Source: Tetracentron sinense
Taxonomy: Eukaryota > Streptophyta > Magnoliopsida > Trochodendrales > Trochodendraceae
DNA length: 64,000 bases
NCBI GenBank assembly: GCA_015143295.1
Contig: CM026557.1
Location: 21,981,760 to 22,045,759, forward strand
Direction: 5' to 3'
A program made the translations under genes and the position numbers. Of this stretch, positions 1-12,080 are shown one piece after another. The first letter of the stretch is position 1, and each line of letters starts with the position of its first letter. The notes under the pieces were generated by a model that was not told where the DNA came from, searched no databases, and saw only the letters and a program-made list of their open reading frames with translations.

Positions 1-230
1 TTTTGAAGGCAAAAATGAAGAATTATTGAGTTTGAGAGGAAAAATGAGAAAGAAAACATATGAAAACTATTTTTTAAATAATAAATGAATAGTATTATAA
101 AGTAGGAATAATGATTTAGACTTTCACACCATTGGAGCAAATTACTTTAAAGTAGGGTCTTCTCCTCTATATTTAGAGTAGATGCCAAAATAGAGGAAAA
201 ATATAAAATATTGCAGTAAAGATGTTCTTA
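1..230. mobile_element. Harbinger-type MITE, right part, cut by the window edge
   Basis: The sequence parallels the last 240 bases of the MITE that follows it (compare 121-230 with 1003-1103): both have the AGGAAAAAT...TCTATATTTAGAG stretch and end in a decayed terminal repeat before TTA. The TTA at 228-230 is also the left target duplication of the next copy, so the two elements abut. The left end lies outside the window. It is non-coding. Confidence 0.7.
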
Positions 231-1100
231 GAGCATCTCCAACTATCCTTTATAACTCTAAATATAGAGGATCAATTGGAAAAGAGCACTCCAACCGTCC
301 TCTATATTTAGAGGTGGTCCTCTATAATACTACAACGATCTTCTATATTTAGAGGATAAGAGAGAAAATAGAGGATACCTTTATAATACTATTCATTTCC
401 TTATAATGTCATCTGTGTCCTTTTTTTTTTTTTTTTTTTTTGTCTCTCAATCTTTTTTCAAAATACCAATTATATCCTTTTAATTTATTTTAATAATTAT
501 CATTTTATATTAAAATTATATTTAGATTTTTTTAATAATTTTTAAATTTTTAAATTTAATTCATCAATAAAAGATACAAAAAAAAAATCAAATCCTCTAC
601 GGTATCACCCCTTGAGGTCGCTACGTGTCCCTTTTGACACCCCTTAACCGTGGTTAAGATTCATCCACCCATCCTTACTTTTTTATATAAATATTATTAT
701 TTTTTAAAATTAAAAAATTATTTTTAATATTAAAAAACTCTAATAACAAACTTTAATAAATAAAAACTCAAAATCAACTCATCTCTACTATTGGAAACTC
801 TAAACTTTAATAACAACTATTTTTAATATTGAAAAAACTCCAATAACAAATTTTGTGGGCCAATTATTTAATTTTGGAGGCAAAAGTGATGAATTATTGA
901 GTTTGAGAGGAAAAATTGGGAAGAAAACATATGCAAACTATTTTTTTTAATAATAAATGAATAGTATTATAGAGTAAGAATAGTGATTCAGAGTTTCACA
1001 CCATTGAAACAAATAACTTTAACGTGGGGTCATCTCCTCTATATTTAGAGGAGATTGCCCAAATAGAGGAGAGATATAGGGTATTGCGTTGGAGATGCCC
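231..1100. mobile_element. Harbinger/Tourist-like MITE with TTA target duplication
   Basis: It begins GAGCATCTCCAAC and ends in the reverse complement of GGGCATCTCCAAC, a 13-bp terminal inverted repeat with one mismatch. TTA flanks both sides (228-230 and 1101-1103), the 3-bp target duplication typical of the PIF/Harbinger superfamily. The interior is AT-rich and non-coding and contains the palindromic word CCTCTATATTTAGAGG. One arm of the foldback family seen elsewhere in this window lies inside at about 575-690. Confidence 0.8.
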
Positions 1101-1190
1101 TTAGTGATTGTAATACCAGAAGGACAAAGGGCAGTTCCGTTCTCCACTTAAAATCCTACCAACGTCCAACCAAAAAACAAAATAAAAAAG

Positions 1191-1558
1191 GAGTCAAATC
1201 TTCTACGGTGATAACTGGATTTGGCAAATCCGCTTATCATCCTTTGAGGCGGCCACATGCCCCCCTTGACACCTCTTAACTTAACTGTGGTTCAGATTCA
1301 CCCACCCCTAAGGTTCACCCATCTATCCTTGGTTTTTAGAAAAAAAATATTAATTTCTATTTTTTAAAATTAAAAAACTATTTTTATGGTTTTTTAATAT
1401 TATAATATTTTAATAGAATTAATATTTTTTTTTCTGAAAATCAAGGATGGGTAGGTGAACCTCAGGGGTGGGTGAATCTGAACCACAGTTAAGGGGTGTC
1501 AAGGGGACACATGGCCACCTCAAAGGGTATTAACCGGATTTGTAGAAGATTTGATTCC
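1191..1558. repeat. Foldback MITE (family FB), both arms present
   Basis: The left arm (about 1191-1360) reads AATCTTCTAC, then GCGGCCACATG, then TTAACTGTGGTT and CCTTGGTTTTTAGAAA. The right arm (about 1425-1558) is its imperfect reverse complement. The centre is AT-rich. The same core (TTAACCACAGTTAA joined to a CCAAGGTTAGAT word) recurs about ten times in the window with different outer sequence. It is non-coding. Confidence 0.7.
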
Positions 1559-2261
1559 AAAAACAAAATATCCTACAAGCGACAAAAAAAAACTGACAAA
1601 AAAAAAAAAACATGACCTTGAAACTTAGGTAGAGTTTGGGTGAAGGTTATCGGTTGGGATTGTTTAGTCTTCTTTCCAATTGCCTTCAGCTTCTTGCGGT
1701 GTTGTTGAGTTAACCCAAAAAGAAAAACTTTTTATTTTAATATTGAGTCGTGCTGTCCAATGTTGCCTGGTAGTGGTACTTGCTCGGTTTGAATACAGTT
1801 TACCGATCTAGACTATCTAAGACTCGAGAGTGAACCTGATTAGCTAGGTGGAGCAGGAGATAAATCTGCCACGACTCTTTATAAGTGAACCTGGTTCACT
1901 AAGTGTATCTTATGTTTGGTTGCCGAGACAATAAATAAAATTATAGAAAATAAAAATTGGATAAAACATAACTAAAAATTGTATTAAATTTTCAAAAAAA
2001 AAATAATTATTATCCACGTTTTCACCTATTTTCTTAGCATTCTTTTTCTATTCACTTAGGTCTTTTAATTTGGTTCAATAGCTTGGTTCGCTTATTTGTA
2101 CATGTAAAACATATATATATATATATATATATACACATGTGATGCATGTAAGAGAGGGAAGGGGGAAGAGAGAATGAAAAGAGGACCCTAGGAGACCCTC
2201 TGATGCAAGAGTGTTAGAGGAGGCACATGGGAGATAGAAAATGTGTTTAAAATGTGAATTG
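1559..2261. other. Intergenic, no gene seen
   Basis: I see no coding or RNA gene here. It has poly-A tracts near 1585-1610 and a pure (AT)n microsatellite at about 2111-2132. The Copia element begins at the right edge. Confidence 0.6.
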
Positions 2262-3012
2262 TATTGGATATTTTAAAGAAAAATAAACCATGAGTTTTTT
2301 GTTTTGAAAACAAAGTGTGTTTTTGAAAGTTGTTTTTCAAAGCAAAAATTTAGTTTCATATTGGAAAACTACCAATACTTTGACAAGTATATATAAGATA
2401 GTGTTGGAAGAAGGCTTGGGCCTTCAAGCGGCATTGGAATTTATTACCCACACCCACTATGCTAATTGTCAAACCACACACATGCGCATGCCGTGCCGTG
2501 CTGTGCCGTGCCGAGTCAAGTCGGGCGGGCGGGCGGGCGGGCCGGGGTTGGGTTATAAGATTTAAATTATTGTTTTTAATCTCTTTTGTTTAAACGTTTT
2601 TAATTAAAACCAAAACAGTTTTAAATTTAAACTATAACTGTTTTATGACTGTTGAGTTAGTTTTATCTATTGAACAGTTTATGACTATTGGATCTTTTTA
2701 AATTTTTGTGCCTTTTCAAAAATGTATCTTTACTCTTTAACTAAGAATCTCTTCTATTCTCAAAATCACTTTTGTTTTTTACTCCCTTTCTCTGAGCAAA
2801 TTCCGTAAGTTCTGTGTTCAGAAACAGACTTAATACAGCAAACTAATTCTGTTAAACAACATCCAAAGCAGTGTCCGTTGTATCTTGGAACTGGTTCGTT
2901 GTACCCTTATGCTAACTTCGTTATGAGGGCGAATACAAGTTAAAGAAAGTATAGCCTACGCCTCGGATTTGCTTGCTGTATTTTTGTGATTTCTGAAACC
3001 ATTTCTCTAACA
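2262..3012 (+). repeat. Copia left LTR
   Basis: It is 751 bp and aligns with 7452-8193. It starts TATTGGATATTTT where the right copy starts TGTTGGATATTTT, so the canonical TG has changed to TA. It ends CTAACA. A GGGC tract at about 2521-2545 replaces the GGGCT tract of the other LTR. Confidence 0.88.
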
Positions 3013-3029
3013 ATTTTAAACTGTATTCC

Positions 3030-3816
3030 ATGGCAACCAGAAATCAAGTGCAGCCTCATCCGAATCTTCCAAGGCTTGAGAATTTTAATGGTGCACAATT
3101 TTCCTATCACAACTGATGATTCTACCATTGAAGATATGCAGAAGAAGCAGAAGTGAGAATTAGAAAATTATGCATGTTGTGGTCACATCCTCAATTAGTT
3201 GGCTGATTCTCTATTTGATGTGTACCAGTATACAAAGACTGCAAAAGAACTTTGAGAAGCACTGGAAAAGAAATACAATATAGAGGATGAAGGATATCGA
3301 TCCTATCTTGTGAGTTAATTTTTAAATTATAAGATGACTGATGGAAAACTCATTCTTGAACAGGTTCATGAGTTCCAGGTTATCATAAATAACCTAATTG
3401 CAGAAGGAGTCATCTTCAAGGAATTCTTTCTTATGAAAGCAATAGTTGCAAAACTACCACTTTCATGGAAAGAATACCGGAAAACCTTTAAACATACTAA
3501 GGAAGAAATGACTATGGATGATCTTCTCAAGCATCTTCGAATTGAGGAAGAGTCAAAATTGAGGGATAAACTGGAGGATCAAATTGAATTGATCTCCAAG
3601 GCGAACCTGATTTAGAATGAAGAACCAGATAAGAAGAAGCATAAATTCAAACAGTCTTTCTAATAAAAGGACAAGAAAGACTAGAAGAAGAACACTAAGG
3701 ATAAGAAATTCAAGAAGGGGGCTTGCTACCATTGTGGGAAGTCCGGACACTTCAAAAGGGATTGCCGACACTTCAAGAAAAGTCAAGCAAATGTAGTTGA
3801 AGAAAAGTTTGCTGCA
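3030..3816 (+). pseudogene. Copia gag pseudogene
   Basis: The nucleocapsid-like protein packages element RNA. It starts at ATG 3030 (MATRNQVQPHPNLPRLENF), then meets double stops and a frame change. A long open piece at 3334-3615 (MTDGKLILEQVHEF...) matches the conserved gag helical region of Copia elements. A CCHC zinc knuckle, CYHCGKSGHFKRDC, is encoded at 3724-3765. At least two stops lie between the helical region and the knuckle. The gene is dead. Confidence 0.85.
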
Positions 3817-5207
3817 ATGTTTTCTGAAGTGAACCTTTTAGGAGATGAAAAAGAATGGTGGTTTGACACAGGTGCTACAAGACATGTGTGCAAAAACCAT
3901 TCCATGTTTTCTTCCTATGAAAAGGTAACAGAAGAAAATCAAGTTCTCTACATGGGAAACTCTTCTACGGCAAAGATTGAAGGACATGAGAAGGTGAAAA
4001 TGGACTTCACTTCTAGGAAGACAGTTACTCTTAATAATGTCTTATATGTACTCGAAGTCAGGAAGATTCTTGTATCAGTAAGCCTATTAGTAAAGCATGA
4101 CTTTAAGTTAGTGGTTAAGTCTGATAAATGTATTCTATCTAGGAAAGGGAAATTTGTTAGTAAAGGCTATGCCTTGGGAGGATTGTTCAAAGCCAGTATT
4201 GGCTATGATGAAATGAATAAAATTTCTGATTCTGCTATATCGTTGATTCTTTTAATTTATGACATGCTAGATTAGGACACATAAATTTTAGATATATGAA
4301 ATCTATGTCAAAATTAAACTTGATTCATTTACTTGAAAACTCAAATGTTGATAAATGTGAAATCTGCACTAAGACTAAATTAACTAGAAAGTCATTTAAA
4401 AATATGGTAAGAAAGTCTAATTTTTTAGAATTAATTCATTCAGATTTATGTGATTTCTCTAAAATTACTACAAGAGGAGGAAAAATATATTTTATAACAT
4501 TTATTGATTATTTTTCTAGATTCACTCAAGTATATTTAATACAAAATAAAAGTGAAGCCTTAAAAAAGTTTAAAACTTATAAAGCATATGTAGAAAATCA
4601 ATTAGATATTAAAATAAAAGGATTAAGATCCGATAGGGGAGCAGAATATATTTCTAATGAATTTAATGTTTTTTGTGAAAGCCAAGGTATTAGACATGAG
4701 TTTACAACCCCTTATACTCTTCAACAAAATGGTATTGCAGAAAGAAAAAATAGAACTCTAGTTGAAATGATAAATGTTATGTTATGCAATTCAAATCTTG
4801 GTTTAGACTTATGGGGTGAAACAATTCTAACTGTTGTCCATGTATTAAACAAAATTTCAAATAAGAATTTGGATAGAATCCCATTTGAAATGATGATGGG
4901 AAGAGCTCCTAGTCTACACTATTTTAAAGTGTGGGGGTGTAGAGCAATAGTAAGATTGCAAAATCCTAAAAGACCAAAGCTTAGTTTAAGGGCAATTGAA
5001 TGTGTATTCATTGGATATGAACAGAATAACATAACATATAGATTTATGGTTATTGAAAATAATCAAGTAATAAATAAATATTCTATCATTGAATCTAGAG
5101 ATGCTGTTTTTTATAAAACTTCATTTATAACAAAACTAAGTCAAGAAAATACTAATCATAGTATAAATAATTTTAGAAATTCCAATTATAGAAAATACTC
5201 AAAATGA
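3817..5207 (+). pseudogene. Copia protease and integrase region, pseudogene
   Basis: The protease active-site motif WWFDTGATRHVC starts the open piece 3817-4275. A stop and a frame change at about 4275-4296 fall in the pre-integrase zinc region, whose CEICTKTKL is still visible. The integrase core at 4296-5207 keeps the first aspartate in HSDLCDF, the second in RSDRGAEY and the glutamate in GIAERKNRTL, so the DDE triad is intact in this open frame. Integrase would insert the cDNA into chromosomes. The break upstream separates it from gag. Confidence 0.88.
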
Positions 5208-6922
5208 AAAAATTAAAGAACTAACACAAGACCAAGAACAAAATCTTAATCCAATCTCAGAACTTGGAATAAGTAAAAGGGCTAGAAAGAAACTAATTTA
5301 GAAAATGATTATTTTCTATACTTAGTAGAAAGGGATCGAAATAATTTTGTTCATGAATTTCTATATTGTCTAAACATAGATAGTGATCCATTAACATTTC
5401 AGAAGCTATTAATTCAAGAGATGTAGATTTTTGGAAGGAAGCTATTAATGATGAAATGAATTCATTAATGAGAAATCAAACTTGGTAACTAGTGACTTTA
5501 CCTAAAGGATCTAAAACCATAGGTAATAAATGGATATTCAAGAGAAAATTAAGAGCTGACGGTTCTATTGAAAAATTTAAAGCAAGATTAGTTGCTAAGG
5601 GATATAGACAAAAGGAAAGAATAGATTTCTTTGATACTTTTACACCTGTAGCACGTTTTACTACAATAAGATGTTTAATTGCTTTAGCTTCAATTCATAA
5701 ATTAATAATTCATCAAATGGATGTAAAAATTGCTTTTCTAAATGGAAATTTAGAAGAAGAAATATATATGGATCAATCTGAAGGATTTGTTTTACCAGGA
5801 AATGAAAAAAAAGTATGTAAATTAACTAAATCTTTGTATGGTTTAAAACAAACTCCTAAACAATGATACATTAGATTTGATGAAGTTATTTTAAACTTTG
5901 GATTTAAAGTAAATGAATCTAATAAATGTGTTTATAGTAAATTTCATAATAACAATGGAATTATAATTTGCTTATATGTGGATGATTTGTTATTATTTGG
6001 AACTAATATTATTGTGATAGAAGAAAGCAAAAGTTTCTTGAATTTTTTCTTCGATATGAAAGATATGGGATTAGCAGATCTTATCTTAGGAATTAAAATA
6101 ATAAGAACTGAAAATGAAATAATAATGTCTCAATCACATTATTTTGAAAAGATTATTAAAAAGTATAACTACTTTGATATGGATTTAACATCTACACCTT
6201 ATGATACAAATGTGAAGCTAATTAAAAATGAAGGAAGATGTATCTCTTAACTTAAATATGCAAGTCATATATTAAGTCTTATGAATGCAATGCATTGTAC
6301 TAGACCTGATATAGCATATGCTGTTGGAAAATTGAGTAGATTCACATCTAATCTTGGATATATGCATTGAAATGCTCTAACTCGTATTTTTAGATATTTA
6401 AAGTATTCAATGAATTATGCTTTACATTTTTCTGGTTTTCTAAATGTACTAGAAGGTTATTGTGATGCAAGTTGGAATTCTAATGATTTTAAATCCACAA
6501 GTGGGTGGATATTCACTATGGGTGGAGCCGCGATCTTATGGGGATCAAAGAAGCAAACTTGCTTAACTCATTCCACAATGGAATCTGAATTTGTTACACT
6601 AACGGCTTGCAGCAAAGAGGCAGAGTGACTAAGGAATTTAATGTTAAAAATTCCATTAATGGTAAAACTATTGCCACCAGTTTCTATACACTGTGATAGT
6701 AAAGCCACACTATCAAAGACCTATTGTAAAACATATAATGGAAAATCTAGACACATTGGTTTAAGGCATAGCTATGTAAGAGAATTACTAAAAAAATGAA
6801 TACTCTATGTTTTAAGTATCAGGTCTTTATAAAACCTGGCGGATCCATTTACTAAAGGCCTGGGTCGAAATGGTGTATACAAGACATCGAGAGAAATAGG
6901 TTTGAAATCCATTAACTCATAG
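5208..6922 (+). pseudogene. Copia reverse transcriptase and RNase H, pseudogene
   Basis: The RT begins after a frame change and a stop in NQTW*LVTLPKG. The open piece 5492-5866 contains KARLVAKGYRQ and MDVKIAFLNG. The stop at 5863-5865 sits where tryptophan is usual (TGG to TGA). The catalytic box LYVDDLLLFG follows at about 5970-6000. RNase H is open at 6410-6628 (GYCDASWNSNDFKSTSGW, HSTMESEFV) and its tail runs to the stop at 6920-6922 with SRHIGLRHSYVREL. The frame is constant through most of this region, so single substitutions did most of the damage. Confidence 0.88.
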
Positions 6923-7451
6923 GAATCACTTATAGCATAAGCCCAACCTAATATTCATTAGGTTCAATGAGAAAAACAAGTTATAAATATGTGATTGAAA
7001 GTGTATTAACATATACTTTAGAACTGTAATAACAAAAGAGAGGTTGAACAATGACTCTTAATAGGTCAATAACTAAGTGTTGAAATGTACCATTTACAAT
7101 TACACTTTTAATAGATCTACCTATGTAGGTGTGGAAGTTTGGCCGTTTCTAAAATGAGAAACAACTTTCTCATTAAACACTCACAGAAAACAGGATTATG
7201 GCACAGAGCCATAAAAGTGCTAACGTAAATGAACACTAGAACTTTTGAGGAAAAATTATGTGTATACATAGTCCGGTTCACCATTAAGTGTAAGCAGTTC
7301 AAGACTACGGTCACTGAAAACACTGGTGGATTTTGATTCCGTAAACTTAGGCGATGGTTAAAGTCCGGAAGACACCATTCACTGAAATATAACTTCTCCT
7401 AGTTTGCTCAAAAATTTCTTTATTTTTATTTTATTTAAAATAGTGGGGGAT

Positions 7452-8193
7452 TGTTGGATATTTTAAAGAAAAATAAACCACGAGTTTTTTGTTTCGAAAA
7501 CATAGTGTGTTTTTTAAAGTTGTTTTTCAAAGCAAAAGTTTAGTCCCATATTGGAAAACTACCAATACTTTGACAAGTATATATAAGATAGTGTTGGAAG
7601 AATACTTGGACATTCAAGGGGCATTGAAATTTATTACCTATACCCACTATGCTAATTGTCAAACCATTATGTCAAACCACACACGCGCGCGTGCGTGCCA
7701 AGCCTGGCAGGCTGGGCTGGGCTGGGCTGGGCTAGGTTATAAGATTTAAATGATTATTTTTAATCTCTTTTGTTTAAACATTTTTAATTAAAATGAAAAT
7801 AGTTTTAATTTTAAACTATAACTGTTTTATGACTGTTGAGTTAGTTTTGTCTGCTGAACAATTTATGACTATTGGACCTTTTTAAATCTGTGCCTTTTCG
7901 AAAAGGTGTCTTTACTCTTTAAATAAGAGTCTCTTCTATTCTCAAAATCACTTTTGTTTTTTACTCCATTTCTCTGAGCAAATTCTGTAAGTTCTGTGTT
8001 CTGAAACAGACTTAGTACAACAAACTAATTCTGTTAAACAACATCCAAAGCAATGTCCGTTGTATCCTGAACTGGTTCGTTGTACCATTTTGCTGGCTTT
8101 GTTGTGGGGGCGAATACAGTTTAAAAAAAGTATAGCCTATGCCTCGGATTTGCTTGCTATATTTCTGTGATTTCAGAAACCATTTCTCCAACA
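7452..8193 (+). repeat. Copia right LTR
   Basis: It is 742 bp, begins TGTTGGATATTTT and ends TCCAACA, keeping canonical TG...CA ends. Relative to the left LTR it has a short duplication (CATTATGTCAAAC) near 7660-7677 and a GGGCT repeat at 7708-7732. The 500 bases before it (6923-7451) are non-coding element sequence. Confidence 0.9.
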
Positions 8194-8750
8194 ATTTGTG
8201 CGGTGGTTGAAAACAAATAAAGAATGAGAGATAAGAATAGGAGTAGAAAGTTGAGGGAATCAACGCTATTTAAGGAAATTGAAGTTAATAGATTTGAAAT
8301 GACTTTAGTGCGTGTTAGTTACATGATAACATTTCCATACAAAAAATGACTTTAATATACACTAAATAGTAATAGGATGATAATATATTTAATTTTTTTG
8401 TCATAGTAAAAAGAGTGTCAACCCCTCATCTCCAAAAAAAAAAAAAAAAAACCTTCATTCCTTCTCTCATTATATCTATATATATATAATATTATTATAC
8501 TAATAAAAGTGTAAGGAGTATACCAAACTTTTTGTGAATGTAATTATCGGTAATTAAGTGATAAGTGGATTCTATTAAAAAAATCCATTATAAAAACAAA
8601 TTAAGATTCTTCTCCTCCAAGTAAATTTACGTAATAGAGGATTTTTAGATATTCTTTATCTCCTAATAGTTAAAGAGTATGCTGAGGAGGGCTTAGATGG
8701 GGGAAAAGCGGAGCATGGGACACATTGTGTGATGCATTAATGAGTTATGA
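8194..8750. other. Intergenic, no gene seen
   Basis: AT-rich, with poly-A at about 8435-8453. No reading frame or repeat structure that I can support. Confidence 0.5.
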
Positions 8751-8907
8751 ATCTTTTACTTTCTTTTTTAGTTGTTACATTAGTTTTACAAGTTATGATT
8801 TCTTTTCCACATTCACAGGGAGCTGTTTTTGGATCTTTTACTTTCTTCTTTAGTTGTTACATTGGTTTTACAAGCTATGATTTCTTTTCCACATTCACAG
8901 GGAGCTG
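8751..8907. repeat. Two-copy tandem repeat, 82-bp period
   Basis: The 75-bp unit at 8751-8825 (ATCTTTTACTTTCTT ... CACAGGGAGCTG) recurs at 8833-8907 with a handful of changes. It is non-coding and probably a local duplication. Confidence 0.85.
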
Positions 8908-8951
8908 GCCCTCAACATTTTAGTCGCAACTCAACTAACCAAAAAAAAAAC

Positions 8952-9239
8952 CTAGCACATGTACGAACTTAAGACTTATGAAAACCAGGAATACCCCAAA
9001 GCAAAAAAAAAAAAAACTAGCACATGTACGCACTTATGACTTATGAACACCAGGAATACCCCCTTCTACGTGTTGAAAGAAACAAAAAACTAGCACATAT
9101 ACACACTTATGACTTGTGAACACCAGACCCCCCTTCTAGATGTTGAAAGCAAAAAAAAAAAAAAAAAAACTAACACATGTTCGCACTTATGACTTATGAA
9201 CACCAGGAATACCTTATTCCTCTTCTAGTTGTTAAAATC
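8952..9239. repeat. Four-copy tandem repeat with poly-A spacers
   Basis: Copies start at 8952, 9017, 9090 and 9170. Each begins CTA(G/A)CACATGTACGCACTTA and contains TGACTTATGAACACCAGG. A-tracts of 6 to 20 bases separate the copies. The unit grows from 65 to 80 bp rightward, mainly through the A-tract and an added TTCTAGTTGTTGAAA tail. Confidence 0.85.
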
Positions 9240-9315
9240 ATTGCTCATTGTTACTGAATATGTTGACTTAGTCAACGTGCACCTTTTAAGTTTTGTGTCA
9301 TATAGCTATCTAAAA

Positions 9316-10027
9316 GGGGCCGTTTGGATACACTTCCGTTTTTCTGTTTTTATTTTAAAAATTGGAAACGACTTTTTGTTTTCAATATTTTAAAATAGGA
9401 AACACGTTTGGTATTACTAACTGTTATTTATTTTTTAAAAAGAAAAACAAGAAACACGTTTGATAAATATGATTAAATAATTTCAATTCATAGTAGTGGT
9501 AGTGGTGAGTGGTGGCGATGGGTGTAGTGTGGTGGTGAATGGTGGTGATGGTGGCGGTGGTGGTTGTATGGTGGTGGTGGGGTGAGTAGTGGTGATGGTG
9601 GAGGTGGTGGTGGGTGGTGTAGTGGTGGTGGTGATGGTGGTTGTATTGTGGTGGTGGCGGTGGAGGTGATGGTGGGTGGTGAGTAGTGGTGGTGGTGGTG
9701 GTGGTGGATGGTGGTGGTGGTAGTATTGAGTTGGTGGGTGGCGGTGGAGGTGGATGGTGGGTGGTGAGTAGTAGTAGTGGTGGTAGTATTGTGGGTGGTG
9801 GTGATGCTGGGTGGTGATGGTGGGTCCGTGTTTTTTAATTTTGTTTTTTGTTTTCAAAAACAGAGGTAGTAGAAAATTTTTGTTACCTTGATTTTCAAAA
9901 ATTTTGTTACTAATTTAAAGAAATAAAAAGTAGAAACATGTTTACCAAATATGTTTTGTGTAAAATTTTTAAAATTTTTGTTTTTAAAAACAAAAAACAG
10001 AAAATAGAAGTGCAACCAAACGGGGCC
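9316..10027. mobile_element. MITE with GGGGCCGTTTGG ends and an expanded GTG tract
   Basis: The left end GGGGCCGTTTGG and the right end CCAAACGGGGCC are inverted, and the repeat continues imperfectly for tens of bases (CACTTCCGTTTTTCTG against CAGAAAATAGAAGTG). No clean target duplication was found, so the superfamily is uncertain. Most of the interior (about 9490-9825) is an imperfect GGT/GTG/GAT array with GGTGGTGGTGGTGG blocks. A minus-strand His/Thr/Pro-rich reading frame over it is a by-product of the repeat. Confidence 0.7.
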
Positions 10028-10350
10028 TTAGTTAAATATTATATTATTTAGTAGTGACATCATAAAATAAGTGAGGAAGAGAGAAACTAGGGCTAACATT
10101 CCTCTTACAATTAAACAACACAAGATACATATAATAAGGGGAGTGCTGATCGTAAAGAAAAAAAAGTTGATACTTAGAGGTGGATCACACAAAAAAAAAT
10201 TTGACTTCTTCTTTTCCGGTCCATCTCTCTCACCAATTTTTTCTTTGCGAAAATAATTTTGATCTTATTTCCTGGAGCACCATTCATAAACCAAAATGTT
10301 TCAACTTTAAATCAATTATATTATAGAACATATCAAAAGGCTCTTAGGCC
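10028..10350. other. Intergenic, no gene seen
   Basis: AT-rich sequence between the MITE and the start of duplicated block C. No supportable gene. Confidence 0.5.
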
Positions 10351-10690
10351 TCTACTTCCAAATGTTGACATGTGATTGGCTTATTGGCTTCTGTAGCAAA
10401 AAGCTGAATGAGATATCCATAATAAAAATAAATAAATAAATAAATAACCCGAATGAGATGAGAGTTGATAACGAGAATTTTGTTAGTGTTCAAAAATCAA
10501 ATCTCCCTCGAACCCTAATACGACATATTACACAAACAACGTCTGGGTTGATGTATCCAGCGATTGCTTGGAAATTAAATTGGTCGAAGGTATCTTTTCA
10601 AAGATGAGCATCTCCCTTATGTCATAACATCTACCTAACCCATTTTATATGGTTTTCTAATGAGAGATAAGGCTTTGACGTTGAATTGGG

Positions 10691-11046
10691 AATTTTTTTA
10701 TTTTGGTTGAAAGGAATTTCATATTAGTCAGGGGGGCTAAAGTTCTTACCAAAAAAACAAAAAAAACAAAAAATAAAGGGGCTAAAGTAGCACTTGAATT
10801 ACAGACCGGGCTATTTGGAGAAGTAGATTGGGAAAGAACATTGAAACTAATATTCAGAGCATATTGGGCTGCCAGATTAGCCTGCCTGCTCACCAAATTG
10901 ATTACCACACTATTGCACTCTCGCCAGAGAACTTGAATGTCAGCCAATAGGGTGCAAATCTCTCCCACATTAGGTGTTGTTGAATCATTCGAATCAGTTT
11001 CGATGACACAACTCATTTCTTTAAGATTTGAGTTTGGGGCTTGCAA
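10691..11046 (-). pseudogene. LINE 3' fragment, RNase H end (minus strand)
   Basis: Read on the minus strand, the frame encodes IETDSNDSTT..., then VINLVSRQANLAAQYALN, which resembles the end of the RNase H domain of plant non-LTR retrotransposons, where (R)EAN..AD is usual. It runs into a T-rich 3' tail (GGGGCTAAAGTAG-type UTR) ending near 10691 in TTTCAACCAAAATAAAA. Block D lacks it at the matching place, so it inserted in block C only. The 5' part is missing. Confidence 0.6.
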
Positions 11047-12080
11047 AGTTACCTATAGGAGAAATACATGTATGCTCTGGTGCAGCGGGCTTATACCACA
11101 TTGGTTGATTGCGCTCCTTGTCTTAACCACCATGTAATAGCTCTTATAAATTTCACAACAATTTATCTTTTTTCTTTTGATGAAAAGATATTCTTTATTT
11201 ATATCTGCTTGTTGTGACCATGGTAGTTTCTATTTCCTATTGAGGTGATTTTGGGTTCAACTCCGATTAAGTGTGGCGGTTGTGAAACCCACCTATAAGC
11301 GCAGCTTTCAATGCCATGCATTAACAACATATATTAACACCCCTACCAAAGAGTAGAATACCAGAAAAATATTTTTATTTAAATAAGACATGATGTAATT
11401 TATGTCTATACGCTTATGTACTATAGAGGTTTTTAGGTATTCCTCTCTATTTGTTCTCATTTTCTTTAAATTCGCAACAACTAGAGAGAGGAGAAAAAGA
11501 GGCCTTATTTGTTTTTAGTTTTTCAACTATCCTAAGACTTAATATACGGGTACTCCAAAAGTGTACTTCCAAATCATAACCATTTAACTCAATTATTAAA
11601 CTATTATGATTGAAGCTGATGTGATATTAGAAAAGACAAAATAAGTTTGGCCAAATCCTGATCCCTAATGGTTTGTTATAAACAATTAAGGTTAGGGAGT
11701 TTATTTGGGAGTACCGATAATTGATTTAATTATTTCTTTAGTATAGTGATTTGACAGTTTTTAGATATGTTTTAAGACCCCCTATAAAAAGAGTTGTTGA
11801 GATTTCAAAATGTAAATATAGTGGCATTTTTATAATAGCATTAGGAAATTTTGCCCAAAAGCTGCTATGCTCAATAAATACAAAACTGCAATAATGTCTA
11901 TATTTTTTTTTAATTATTGACCTTTTCATCCTATTTAAACTAAGACTTTAGGCTCGATCCATTAAGATTCAGGCTGCATAATGGCAAACTGGTCCTTAAT
12001 TTGTAGAATAACACTTTTGCCAACTTAAAAATGAAGTCTATGGGAACAAATAGTTATCCAACTAATATTATGTTTTGTGA

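Larger units (their letters stand above)
2262..8193 (+). mobile_element. Ty1/copia LTR retrotransposon, full length, defective
   Basis: Two LTRs (2262-3012 and 7452-8193) flank gag, protease, integrase, reverse transcriptase and RNase H in that order, the Copia order. The flanks AATTG (2257-2261) and ATTTG (8194-8198) look like a 5-bp target duplication with one change. A purine tract AGTGGGGGA precedes the right LTR. I see no clear tRNA-Met primer site after the left LTR. Stops and frameshifts break every domain, so it cannot move by itself. In the first 140 bases the LTRs differ at about 8 positions by eye, so the insertion is not recent. Confidence 0.92.

Noticed and set aside
8952..9239. 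CRISPR-like array
   Set aside because: The repeats are long and adjacent, with homopolymer spacers, in a plant genome. It is an ordinary tandem repeat.
9483..9857. Minus-strand His/Thr/Pro-rich reading frame of 124 residues
   Set aside because: It is the translation of a GTG/GAT repeat array inside a MITE and has no non-repetitive part.
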